A stretch of DNA of 64,000 nucleotides from Nosema muscidifuracis (Eukaryota; Microsporidia; Nosematidae), in the NCBI GenBank assembly GCA_028335825.1, contig JAIOKI010000010.1, positions 124,001 to 188,000 on the forward strand. The letters run 5' to 3'. The notes beneath the pieces are model-generated. The model worked only from the letters and a program-made list of their open reading frames with translations. It was not told where the DNA came from and made no database searches. This document shows, piece by piece, positions 31,398-41,714 of the stretch; the stretch's first letter is position 1, and every line of letters begins with the position of its first letter. Both the position numbers and the translations under genes were made by a program.

Positions 31398-32120
31398 ATC
31401 TTTAATTATGAGGGGTAAATTTATATCTTTATATTGATAGAAGTAGATAATATTATTTTTGAAAGGGGTGTTCAGTAAATTAAAAAATTGTTCTTCGTTG
31501 AATACCTTAGAAATATTTTTATTTATATATAAATGATTTAAGTTTATAAGGAGATTGAATTAATATAAGATGATTTAAGTTTATAAGGTGATTGAATTAA
31601 TATAAAAAGATTTAAGTTTATAATAAGATTGAATTAATATAAGATGGTTTAAGTTTATAAGGTGATTAAATATTATTCACATATAATTAATTGGGTTTAT
31701 AATGAGATTATTTTAATATATATGAACTTTAAACATAATATAAGATTATAAATACATAAAATTTATATTTTATATATAATACTTAATTTCATATTTATAT
31801 TTTTATTTGGGGCTATTGTCTGTCAAATTAATATCATTGACTGAATATTTTCTATTTCCATTTCTCATAAATATATAATAATTTATGCATAAATTTACTT
31901 TATTTGTTTATTTCATTTAATCTATCACATATTGTTAAATTCTAATAGACAAACCTTTAAATTTATTTTCTTTGTTTATTTCATTTAATCTATCACATAT
32001 TGTTAAATTCTAATAGACAAAACTTTAAATTTATTTTCTTTGTTTATTTCATTTAATCTATCACATATTGTTAAATTCTAATAGACAAACCTTTAAATTT
32101 ATTTTTATAACCCTTATCCT
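31398..32120. repeat. Two tandem repeat arrays: ~38 bp x4 and 68 bp x3
   Basis: At 31534-31671 a ~38-bp unit (GATTTAAGTTTATAAGG-GATTGAATTAATATAA) occurs four times. At 31891-32094 a 68-bp unit starting AAATTTAT/CTTTCTTTG occurs three times (starts 31891, 31959, 32027) with only a few differences, and a truncated fourth start at 32095 leads into the guanylate kinase promoter (ATAACCCTTATCCT). This looks like a recent expansion reaching within about 25 bp of the start codon. Confidence 0.85.
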
Positions 32121-32651
32121 ATGCATATAGTGATAACAGGAGCAAGTGGATCTGGAAAATCAAGTATAATTCATCATCTTATAGATAAATATAATATCCC
32201 ACTTAGTGTATCATACACAACAAGAAATATTAGATCAGGTGAAGTAGATGGTAAAGATTATCATTTTATTACTAAAGATAAATTTAAGTCTATGATAGAT
32301 AATGATCAATTAATTGAATACACAATATTTAACGATAATTATTATGGAACTGGTAAGATTCTTAAAGAAAAAATGATATTTGATCTTGAATATGAAGGTG
32401 TTCTACATTTTAAAAATATAAATAAAGATTTCTTGTATATTTTTATAGATGTAGAAAAATCTAAATTAAAAAGTCGACTAATCAAGAGAGGTACTACTGG
32501 ATTAGAACTTGAGAATAGAATGATGATTTATGATAAATTTGAGGAATTAAAAAATAAAATGGTCTTTGATTTGTATGTTGATAATAATGGAAGTTTAGAT
32601 ATGTCAATAGAAAAGATAACTCATTTTTTGAAAAATAAAAAATTAATTTAA
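32121..32651 (+). CDS. GUK1: Guanylate kinase
   Basis: Guanylate kinase phosphorylates GMP/dGMP to the diphosphate, needed for nucleotide salvage in a parasite that takes purines from its host. The 176-residue protein has P-loop GASGSGKSS (near residue 7), the GMP-binding SVSYTTRNIRSGEVDGKDY, FITKDKFKSMI, and the lid region KSRLIKRGT. Family length is about 185-200, so it is slightly short. CCC at ATAACCCTTATCCT precedes the start and directly follows the third copy of a 68-bp tandem repeat. Confidence 0.95.
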   Translation: MHIVITGASGSGKSSIIHHLIDKYNIPLSVSYTTRNIRSGEVDGKDYHFITKDKFKSMIDNDQLIEYTIFNDNYYGTGKILKEKMIFDLEYEGVLHFKNINKDFLYIFIDVEKSKLKSRLIKRGTTGLELENRMMIYDKFEELKNKMVFDLYVDNNGSLDMSIEKITHFLKNKKLI

Positions 32652-33352
32652 AAGATCGTTTTTATTAAGTTAATTTATTAATGTATTTTTATTAGTGTTT
32701 ATTTTTATTAATGTTTATTTATTAGTTAATTTAATAGCTTATATCTATTAAGTTGATTTCAATAATGTATATTTATTAATGTATATTTACTAAGTTGATT
32801 TTATTAAGTTGATTTTAATAGCTTATATTTACTAAGTTATTTTTGTTAATGTATATTTATTAATTAATTTTTAATCTTAAGATATTCAAACTTCAAGGAT
32901 CTGTAACATAAAATTTTTGAATGATAAACATAATGTTGCTAAACAATAAATTAAAAAAATGAATATAACTGACCTTGGTATACACGTCATATAAAAATAT
33001 TATTAATAACCAATGAGACATATAATTTAGTTAATTTTTATGTATAGAATTAAATTAAAAATAAGTCGTTATTAGTAAATAATTTGCATGAGATAAGAAA
33101 TCTTCTAAAATACATTCTAATGAGCTTAAAGTGTTGACTTACAATATTGTATTTATTTTATATGTTCTTCTTCTATTATTGATATTTTATTTATTATTAA
33201 ATATTTAGTATCATTTTTTCTCAGGTAAAATAAAAAATATTTATATAAATATTTTATATGAAATAATTTGATAGAAATAAATAATAAACAATTATAATTA
33301 ATTAACAATTTTAAGAAATAACATTACTCTTATTTTTTTAAACCTTTTTATT
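32652..33352. other. Gap without recognised features
   Basis: The left part (to about 32870) is built of loose TATTAATGTATATTTATTAAGTTGAT repeats. The middle (32880-33170) is more complex, but no frame longer than a few dozen codons and no start signature with an ORF was found. The right end is A/T only. Confidence 0.5.
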
Positions 33353-34066
33353 TTAGACATATTCTATAATAATTGTTACTATACCTGCTAAAATTTGAAT
33401 AACTTCATAATCCAAATCAAGATTTTCTTCAAAAATGAAGAACTTTCTAACATCTTTTTCATAACTACTAAAATTATCAAAATAATTTTCTACTTTCTTA
33501 TATATAACATTATCAAAGTGTATTTTCTTAGTATCAGATAAAATATTATATATAAAATATTCTACACAATATTTTATTAATTCTTCTTCTGATAAATTTT
33601 TTCGTTCAATCTTAGATTTTATTTTAAAATTTTCTACTGTTGAATCGATATAATTTAAATCAGGTAACCAATAAAAATTATTAAGAATATTTAAATATAC
33701 CAAATTAATTATTGTTGTATATTTTAATATTTTAACGTCATCCGATATTTGAAATCTTTTTTCTGAAATATCTAGTTCAATATTATATATACCTTCGAAT
33801 AATATCTTCTGTCCTATATTATACCATTCTTTAGCTATAGAAATATAATTTTTTCTTTTAGTTTTACCATCTTTATTCTTGTAATGATTCCATCTTTCTA
33901 TAAAATTATTATCTTGGAAATATAAAGGATCGATTAATTTTTCATTAACATTATTGTTACTATCAAATACTTCAGAGTATTCTAAATATCCTAATGATTC
34001 ATTATTTTCACTTGATGTCTCGTTATATACCTGAGAGAGGTAAATGAAAAAATTGTATAATAACAT
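33353..34066 (-). CDS. Secreted protein of a local paralog pair (237 aa)
   Basis: No outside family recognised. An N-terminal hydrophobic segment (MLLYNFFIYLSQVYN) suggests secretion. The protein is a diverged paralog of the one at 36118-36828: equal length (237 and 236), and the last ~75 residues align without large gaps. Shared features are EYFIY versus DYFIY in a helix, FFIFEEN versus FLFDDQ, and the ends LAGIVTIIIEY versus IGGVVTILFEF. CCC lies just before the start codon. The conserved C-terminal hydrophobic helix may insert in a membrane or pack in a core. Confidence 0.7.
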   Translation of the reverse strand: MLLYNFFIYLSQVYNETSSENNESLGYLEYSEVFDSNNNVNEKLIDPLYFQDNNFIERWNHYKNKDGKTKRKNYISIAKEWYNIGQKILFEGIYNIELDISEKRFQISDDVKILKYTTIINLVYLNILNNFYWLPDLNYIDSTVENFKIKSKIERKNLSEEELIKYCVEYFIYNILSDTKKIHFDNVIYKKVENYFDNFSSYEKDVRKFFIFEENLDLDYEVIQILAGIVTIIIEYV

Positions 34067-34800
34067 AGGGATTACAAAAAAAAATAATTTATAGTTTTTT
34101 TTATTAATTTAGTAGAGAAAGTAGTTTAGAGAAATAAATAAATAAAGAAAATTACGTAATAAAATAGGAATTTATAGTTTTTTTATTATTTAGTAGATCA
34201 AGAAATTTATATTATAATTAATAAATAAAATTACGTAATAATTATTTAGAAGAAAAAGTAGTTTTGAGAAATAAATGACAAAATTGTATATTAGCATAGT
34301 CATTTATAAAATAATTTTTTAATATTATTTAGTAGATCAAGAAATTTATATCATAATTAATAAACATTGTATATTAGAAAAATCATTTATAAAATAATTA
34401 TTTTTATTATTTGTAAAAAAATAAATAAAGAAATTACGTAATAACATTTTATAATAATTATTATTTTTTAGTAGAGAAAGAAATTTATATTATAATTAAT
34501 AAACATTGTTTATGATATATTTTTTAAGTGACTATATTAAAAAATTATTACATCATCTATAAAGAATTAATTTTAAGTATTAAATTGAGTGATAAATTAC
34601 AAAAATAAATTATGATTTCTTTTTTGGTAAATTTGTTACTTAATAATGAAATAAAAATTTAATAAAAAAATTATATTAGCTATATTTAAGATAAAATATT
34701 ATTTAAAAGTAGGTTAGGAAAATTTTATGTCAATTTGATTATAATGAAATATATAAATGATGGAAAATTTATATTAATTTGATTATAATGAAATACATAA
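34067..34800. repeat. AT-rich imperfect repeats
   Basis: To about 34510 long imperfect repeats recur (AAAATTACGTAATAA, ATTTAGTAGATCAAGAAATTTATA, TATAATTAATAAA). At about 34725-34805 the unit TTTGATTATAATGAAATAxATAAATGATG occurs twice. No gene is seen. Confidence 0.6.
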
Positions 34801-36090
34801 ATGATGATTTCTCTTTGGAAATATTCCAGAATAATAATCAGGTATATTCTTGTTCTAAGGTATAACTCTAAAGAACTGATACATTATTTCTCTACTTTCC
34901 CTAGAATTAATTTATTATAATCAAATTTATTTAATTTGTCTTGTCTGTTCATAAATTAAATTATTTTTTCTACTTCATCTATTCATGTTTTAGAATTGAT
35001 TAATTGAAGAAATATATCTTATAAATCAAATATTAATACTTAATAAATCAAAGCATCAATCAAAATTAATTAGTAAGAAATAACAAATTATTAATATTGA
35101 TTAATTAATAAATTCTAAAAGAACAGGAATTTATTTAAAGTCCTAACAACAAAGGAAATTATAAATAATCACAAATTGAGTGTATCAAATAATTTATCTG
35201 TGAATTGGAAATTAATTTAGGAATACTAACATCATAAATAAATGATTTTAGTAGGTTAATTCGAATAAATCAAATTTTCAAGATTTATTAAAAAAATATA
35301 GTAACTACATTAGAATGGTGAAAATAGAAGTTGAAGTGATATAACAGAATTTAATAAATAAGGTTCAGATAAAATATATAATTTTATAAGAATAGATTAA
35401 CTAAAAATATAAATGTCTATCAATATAAGAAAAGTATGATTTGATAAGACAAGTTCCATACAAGAAGAATATAAAATTATAGTCATAGATAATATTAATA
35501 TATGAGTTTGTAAAGGTGATGAGAAAAGGGAAATAAAAAATGTTTTAAAAAGTTTTATAAGATAAATAATAAATATATTTAATATTTTCAAACATTATCA
35601 AAATAATGAGCATCAACTCAAGCAAAGATTAGAAACATGGCTTTAAAGGTTTTATTAAATAATATCAGTTCAAATCTTTATCTTAGGTTCTACACAAGAG
35701 AAAGTTCAAAACTTGTATTTAATAAAATAAGTTTAACTACTTCAAAAAATCATTCTAAAATTGAAAAGTAATAATATAATATTTATAGGAATAAATAACA
35801 CCTCAAATATCGTGTAACTAATTCAATTAGTATTTTTAACAATTTAATATATTTTTAAAAGAATTTGGAATTTTAATTACTGAATATATTAAAAGCAAAC
35901 ATTTATAAATACAAAAGAAAAACAATAATAATATTTTATTAATAAAGAAAATCATAGATATTTAGACTATCAAAATATAACATAATAGAAGCATTATTAA
36001 CTACGATACATAAAGTGACTATGAACCAGCTCAAAAATTTTGGAAAGAAATAACGAAAAGTAGAACTGGTATGATATAAAAATATTTTAA
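34801..36090 (+). pseudogene. Decayed coding region of unknown origin
   Basis: This stretch differs from the surrounding repeats: it is non-repetitive, has more G/C, and in one plus-strand frame from about 35100 shows runs of protein-like sequence (for example FDKTSSIQEEYKIIVI and EHQLKQRLETWL) separated by many stops. It looks like an old gene or mobile-element fragment with numerous breaks. The family could not be named. A small intact frame at 35637-35771 (44 codons, basic) lies inside it. The part at 34801-35000 has a similar character on the minus strand. Confidence 0.4.
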
Positions 36091-36117
36091 AAAATTTATA
36101 AATTAAAAATAATTTAA

Positions 36118-36828
36118 TTACTGATTAATAAATTCAAATAATATTGTAACAACTCCTCCAATAGATGTTTGCATATTCTTTCTAACATTAACTACTTGAT
36201 CATCAAAAAGGAAATTTAAAGGAAGCATTTGATCTGAAGGTCTCTCAATTAAAGGTCTTATATTATCAAGTAAAAAGGAGTTTATATTTAAAGATTCTAA
36301 TCCTGTAAACATTGTATAAATAAAATAATCAAAGGAATATTCTACTAAACTTTCTTTACTAGTTCCATAAGATGTAACATGTTGTATTTCAAAATTATTA
36401 ATCTTGGTTCTTAATAAATTGAAATTGGGATCTCTAAATAAATCTTGATTAATTTTCATTATAAAATCTACAAATAATTCAATAACGACTTTTTTTTGTA
36501 TTTCAGAAATCTCCATCTTTTCAAAAAAATCAACTAAAATTTTCATAGAAGATTTATAAAATATATTTTGGTTTATAACATACCAATATGAACTAATCAA
36601 ATTGTCTGATCTTTCATCGAGAGATTTTATTTTAAAAGATGACCATAGTGAATTAAAAATGTTTGAATTAAAATGCCTTGGTCGGAATTCTATAAATTCT
36701 TTACTTTGTCTTACATCATTTGAATCAGTGTAATTATATCTGTATATATTATTTATAATATCAGATTGATTGTCTGTAATAGTAAGCTGTTTACATTTAA
36801 TAATCGAAATAAGTAAAATGAGTAGCAT
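36118..36828 (-). CDS. Secreted protein of a local paralog pair (236 aa)
   Basis: The protein has a strong signal peptide (MLLILLISIIKC) and no other recognised family. It is the second member of the pair with 33353-34066. The C-terminal half aligns residue by residue (EYSFDYFIY, LNFLFDD, TSIGGVVTILFEFI). The N-terminal halves are more diverged, with matching spacing of WSSF/WNHY-type aromatic positions. The two copies lie 2 kb apart on the same strand with a decayed coding region between them. CCCC lies directly before the start codon (TATCCCCTATG). Confidence 0.75.
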   Translation of the reverse strand: MLLILLISIIKCKQLTITDNQSDIINNIYRYNYTDSNDVRQSKEFIEFRPRHFNSNIFNSLWSSFKIKSLDERSDNLISSYWYVINQNIFYKSSMKILVDFFEKMEISEIQKKVVIELFVDFIMKINQDLFRDPNFNLLRTKINNFEIQHVTSYGTSKESLVEYSFDYFIYTMFTGLESLNINSFLLDNIRPLIERPSDQMLPLNFLFDDQVVNVRKNMQTSIGGVVTILFEFINQ

Positions 36829-37835
36829 AGGGGATAATTAAAAATTTGATTAAATAAAAAAAAGTAGTGTGTAAATGACATCATGTTTAATTATAAATGA
36901 ATAATTTTATTAAAATTATATTTCAAATTAATTTATTTTAATTAAAACGAATAATTTTATAATTTTTATATTTCAAATTAATTTATTTTAATTATAACGA
37001 ATAATTTTTACATTTCAAAATATTATAAAAAAATATCATAATTTAAATTAATTTATTTTAATTAAAAATAATTCATTTACTAGAAGATGAATTTATTTAC
37101 TAAAAAATTATTATAATTCATAATTTAAATTAATTTATTTTAATTAAAAATAATTTATTTACTAGAAGATGAATTTATTTACTGTAAATTATTATAATTC
37201 ATAATATAAATTTATTTTATTTGGTATAACAAAATATTTCTCTATCTTATTAAAAAATCAACGTATTTAATTTCTTTTTAATATTTATTATAAGTCATGA
37301 TTAAAATATATTTAAGTTGATGATCGTTTCTTTAATAATGTTTTAGTATTTTATATTAAAAATATATTCATTTAAAAGTTATTAAATTAAAAAATGAATG
37401 AACTAAAAACTTGTCAAAAAAATTTAATGTTTACTTTAAAAAATAATTGGTCAAAAAAAAATTAATGTTAACAAAAATGAATAGAATAAAAACTTGTCAA
37501 AAAAATTTAATGTTTACTTTAAAAAATAATTGGTCAAAAAAAATTTAATGTTAACAAAAATGAATAGAATAAAAGCTTGTCATTCATTAAAAATTTTTTA
37601 ATATCAATTTAAAAAATGATTGGTCAAAAGCTTGTCATTTACTAAAAAAAATTTCAATTTAAAGATGCTGAACTAAAAACTGGCTTTCAAAATATATTAG
37701 ATTAAAAAATCATAATAACGTTTTTTAAAAAATTTGTAATGTCAATTATTAAAATATAAATTTTAGAATATTATTAGAAGAAATATTCAATAGAATGGTT
37801 AACAAATTAAATTAATTTCAAATATTTAAAAATGA
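36829..37835. repeat. Gap with two repeat families, including an 83-bp array
   Basis: At about 36885-37210 imperfect units of ~50-80 bp based on ATTTCAAATTAATTTATTTTAATTA and ACTAGAAGATGAATTTATTTACT recur. At about 37390-37640 an 83-bp unit containing AAAAACTTGTCAAAAAAATTT and ATAATTGGTCAAAAAAAA is repeated (TTGTC at 37411, 37494 and 37577), with degenerate copies after. No gene is seen. Confidence 0.75.
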
Positions 37836-38999
37836 TTAATCATATTCAATTTTTAATTCTACACTTTCAAATCTTCCTTTTGGTGTCAAGTACGCTATTT
37901 TAATCCATTTATTTTTATTAGATTTTAATTTATCCAAATCAAAATAATAAAATATATTATTAGAAATACTTAAAGATTTACTGTACTCTACAATTTGATT
38001 TTTATCATTCATTATTATAACATCTTTAAAAGAATCAATTTCCATATTAGAGCAATCCACTTGAGCTACTAAAATAGGCTTTCCAATAATTGATACACTT
38101 ATACAATTAAAGCTATAAATCTCAAATATGTAATTTGGATCTTCAGATACTTTCAGTAAATTAATAATATCAGTTAATAACATTAAAGCTATATATGCTT
38201 TTTTTTCATTATTATCTGTAATACACAGTTTATTAAAATTATCCTCCCATTCTTCAATTATTCCTTCGTTAATAAATTCGTTTTGTGTTTTATCAAAAAG
38301 ATCTAAGATATTATTTTCAGTTAATATATTATTACTGTATAGAATATTAATAATATTTTTTAAAAACGTCACAATTTTTGTATAGTCGTTTTTAAATAAA
38401 AGAAAAATATATTTTTTACCAAATATATGACAATATAAATCATCTTTCTTAGAGGACTTAAGATTTTTAATTAGATTTTTACAATTTATAACTGTCATTA
38501 ACGTATTATTATTAATTAAAGGCATAAGTACTTTTAAAAATTTGTAACTTATAAAGTCATTAATTTGAAATTTTGGTATGTTCATTATAAATGTATTTTC
38601 TTCATTATATCTTTTTACTTCAAGTAATGGTAAAATATAATTAAACCTATTGTTATCATCAAAATTTTTTGTATCTGTAAGATTTTTTAGTTGATAACCA
38701 GATGAATTTTCCACCTTATTTTTTATAACTGAATCATTTAAATTTACAAATCTGTATTCAAATGAGATATTTTCAATTTTATTATTAAAATATAAATATT
38801 GTCCTATACGATTATCATTTCTGTCATAAAATGTAGTCAACCTTGCTTTTGACTCACCATTTATTTTGTATTTGTTCATTAAAAAATTATACTCAAATAT
38901 TCCATTAGTTGGTATCTCAAAACTATACATATGACTTGTCTCAACATTTAATTTTTTTAAATGTAGACATGATAAGATATTAAGATATAAAAAAATCAT
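37836..38999 (-). CDS. Secreted protein of unknown function (387 aa)
   Basis: No family recognised. The N-terminus MIFLYLNILSCLHL is a plausible signal peptide; the rest is soluble and rich in Asn, Ile and Lys, with hydrophobic beta-like stretches (KYIFLLFKNDYTKIVTF). The C-terminal ~90 residues look like a beta domain (CISVSIIGKPILVAQVDCS to VELKIEYD). Unlike most neighbours it has no CCC/GGG near the start codon, so the start is less certain. Confidence 0.65.
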   Translation of the reverse strand: MIFLYLNILSCLHLKKLNVETSHMYSFEIPTNGIFEYNFLMNKYKINGESKARLTTFYDRNDNRIGQYLYFNNKIENISFEYRFVNLNDSVIKNKVENSSGYQLKNLTDTKNFDDNNRFNYILPLLEVKRYNEENTFIMNIPKFQINDFISYKFLKVLMPLINNNTLMTVINCKNLIKNLKSSKKDDLYCHIFGKKYIFLLFKNDYTKIVTFLKNIINILYSNNILTENNILDLFDKTQNEFINEGIIEEWEDNFNKLCITDNNEKKAYIALMLLTDIINLLKVSEDPNYIFEIYSFNCISVSIIGKPILVAQVDCSNMEIDSFKDVIIMNDKNQIVEYSKSLSISNNIFYYFDLDKLKSNKNKWIKIAYLTPKGRFESVELKIEYD

Positions 39000-40398
39000 A
39001 GTGATAAATTAGGTAGAAAAATATTTATAATTTATTTTGACGTGTTATGTCACAATTTTTATTGAAAATATAATAAAAAAAAGGTATATGTATGAAAAAT
39101 TATTCATAATTGAATGTTAAATTTTAATATAATTTAGTATTAGAGTTTGTTTGTTTATAAAAAAACAAAATTAATTTTTAATTTAATAAATTTAAACCAA
39201 AAAATTAATTGTTTCTAGTTTTATCAATACATAAAAAATTTAATACTTAAATTTATTTTAATATATCTAAACCAAAAAAAAAATTGATTTTTAGTTTTAT
39301 CTATAAAAAAATTTAATAATTAAATTTATTTTAATAAATCTAAACCAAAAAAAATTAATTGTTTATAGTCTTATCTATAAATAAAAAATTAATACTTAAA
39401 TTTATTTTAATATATCTAAACCAAAAAAAAATTTAATGTTTCTAGTTTTATCTATAAATAAAAAATTTAATACTTAAATTTATTTTAATATATTAAATTA
39501 AAGATATTTTGAATACAATAATAGTAGTACAAAAAATTAATGTTTCTAATTTTTTATCTATAATTAGATATCACTTGATTTTATATTGAAAAAATTTAAC
39601 CTTAATTTCTTATAAGCTAGTCCTTAATATTATAGTCATAGCAATAATCAAAAGATAATATTGTTTACTCTTTAAATAAAATTTATATTAATTAACCCTT
39701 ATATCTACTATTATAAACAGATAAAATTTATCTTAGAAGAATTTAATTTAAATCTTTTCAAATTTAAAAATTTGAAAAATAAATATAAGTATTTTAATGT
39801 ATGAAAACATAACAATAACGTTTTAAGTGGTTATAAAAAATATACTAGTTTAAAATTTTAATTATTAGCTAAAAGATATTTTTTTAATTATGAATTCTAA
39901 CTTTTAATTTAGATCATCAGAATAATTAAATATTCTTATAAGAGCAATTAGATAGTTTATAAAAATACTTATAAAGATAATTAGATAATCTTATGAGAGA
40001 AATTAGATAGTCTTATAAAAAAGATCTTTTATAAGAATAATAACATAATTACATGATCTCATAAAAGAAGATAGAAGATCTTATATAAAAAAGATAGAAT
40101 ATCTTATGAGAGGAATTAATAATCTTATATAAATAATTAGATAATTTATAAAAAAGGATAAAAGATCTTATATTTAGATAGTCTTATAAAAAAGATAGAA
40201 GATCTTATATTTAGATAGTCTTATAAAAAAAATCTTTTATAACAACATAAAAATAATTATTTATTCTTCCTTAGAACCAAAACCTTTTTATTATATTCTC
40301 CATTATTTTTACCCTATTTTTATAAAAGTTAAAATTTCTTAATCATTTTAATTTTTGTTTTTAATCCACAAATAAAAAAAAATATTTTTTAACCCCGC
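39000..40398. repeat. 1.4-kb gap with a ~75-bp array and GATAGTCTTATAAAA repeats
   Basis: At about 39165-39510 a ~75-bp unit (TTAATACTTAAATTTATTTT, then CTAAACCAAAAAAA and GTTTxTAGTTTTATCTATAAA) occurs about four to five times, with AAACC anchors at 39194, 39269, 39342 and 39418. At about 39930-40255 a shorter family repeats AGATAGTCTTATAAAAAAGATAGAAGATCTTAT. The last bases carry CCCC before the coiled-coil gene. No other gene is seen. Confidence 0.75.
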
Positions 40399-41496
40399 AT
40401 GAAAGAGATTTTATTTACAGGCAAAATCCATATTCATTCATATGACGAAGACATACCTACTAAAATGAAATGCGATGTCATATTTGAACAAGAAACACTT
40501 ACAATAAAATTGATAAATACTGTTGATGTCTTCTCTTTCTATATATGTACAATATCTCAAAGTGATTTTTATATAATAAAACGTGAACAAGATTTGATTG
40601 TAGATTATAACAAGTTTATAGAAATAATTGTCAAACTTTTTCATAAAATACAGAATAACGTACTTTTTGCTTATTTTGTTAATTCAAAATTTATGTTTGT
40701 AGAAAAAAATGATTTTAGGAATATTATTAAATTAGAACTTAAATTTAATGAACCTTCTGATATTGATTATAAATCTTATTTAGGAGATATGATTAATAGA
40801 CTAGAAACTGATAATATAAAACTTATAAAAGAAAATAACTTACTTAAAGATTATAATAATAATACACTTAATAGAAAAATAAGAAGTTTAGAAGATAATC
40901 AAAATATACAGATAAATAAAATTAATAATTTACAAAAACAAAATGAAGAATTGAAATATAAAAATGAGAAATGTACTTCTGAAATAAAAAGTCTTAATAA
41001 TCAGGTTTATGATTTAGAAAGAGAAAATACTAAACTTAAAATGGAAAATGATAAAAATCATCACATGAAGAAAGAATACAACGATTTAAAAAATAAAGTT
41101 TCTGATCTTGAAAAAGATTTGAGTACAGCTAATGAGATTATTAAAAAAATTCGTGATGAAAATACAGAATTAAAATCTAAAATTTCTGAATATGAAACAG
41201 AATCTTCTAATAAGAAAAATGATTTAAATAAATATGAAAATATTATAGAAGATCTTAAGAAAAAGAATAAGTCTTTAGAAGATAAATTAAAAAAATATAA
41301 TAAAGAAAATAAAGATTTTAAGAATAAAATCAAAGATCTTGAAATTGAAAATACTGGTCTTATTAAAAAATTAGAGAATGCTCAGAGTGTATATAATCAT
41401 TTTTACAATAATAAAGATATTACCAAATTTAGAGATAAATATAGCAGTGATAGCATAAGTGGATATTCTATTCAACCAGAAGATTTACCTGAATAA
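40399..41496 (+). CDS. SAS-6-like protein: globular head plus coiled coil
   Basis: SAS-6 forms the nine-fold cartwheel hub of centrioles through head-to-head contacts and a coiled-coil stalk. Residues 1-130 match the SAS-6 head in order: SFYICTISQSDFYIIKREQ (SAS-6: FLYNLVISEEDF), LIVDYNKFIEIIVKLF (LLVDFxxFPxKFIDLL) and MFVEKNDFRNIIKLELKF (NVVETNPFKHLTHLSLKL). Then comes SDIDYKSYLGDMI (DVEIKKFLAxCL). Phe106 falls at the phenylalanine that mediates head dimerisation in algal and fish SAS-6. From about 130 to 345 there is a continuous heptad coiled coil, then a short acidic Ser/Tyr tail. SAS-6 is usually 500-650 residues, so the stalk is short. CCCC precedes the start. XRCC4/XLF share the fold and are the main alternative. 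Confidence 0.75.
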   Translation: MKEILFTGKIHIHSYDEDIPTKMKCDVIFEQETLTIKLINTVDVFSFYICTISQSDFYIIKREQDLIVDYNKFIEIIVKLFHKIQNNVLFAYFVNSKFMFVEKNDFRNIIKLELKFNEPSDIDYKSYLGDMINRLETDNIKLIKENNLLKDYNNNTLNRKIRSLEDNQNIQINKINNLQKQNEELKYKNEKCTSEIKSLNNQVYDLERENTKLKMENDKNHHMKKEYNDLKNKVSDLEKDLSTANEIIKKIRDENTELKSKISEYETESSNKKNDLNKYENIIEDLKKKNKSLEDKLKKYNKENKDFKNKIKDLEIENTGLIKKLENAQSVYNHFYNNKDITKFRDKYSSDSISGYSIQPEDLPE

Positions 41497-41516
41497 TTTA
41501 TTTTAATATAAAAATA

Positions 41517-41714
41517 AGAATTGTCAAAATATTTAGCGTATTTAATTATCTTTATCAGGAATAGATTTTAACTTAGTAAAATTAGAATTGTCAAAATATT
41601 TTTCATATTTAATTATCTTTATCAGGAATAGATTTTAACTTAGTAAAATTAGAATTGTCAAAATATTTTTCATATCTAATTATCTTTATCAGGAATAGAT
41701 TTTAACTTAGTAAA
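41517..41714. repeat. 67-bp tandem triplication overlapping the 3' end of the next gene
   Basis: A 67-bp unit starting AGAATTGTCAAAATATTT begins at 41517, 41584 and 41651. The third copy includes the last dozen codons and stop of the minus-strand gene at 41676-42542; the other two are almost identical copies of that gene end lying outside it. Divergence is only a few bases, suggesting a recent event. Confidence 0.9.

Noticed and set aside
31891-32094. CRISPR-like regular repeats
   Set aside because: The copies are head-to-tail tandem with no spacers, in a eukaryotic genome.
35397-35591. A 64-codon minus-strand hydrophobic frame
   Set aside because: It is antisense to the decayed plus-strand coding region, has no start signature and no family.
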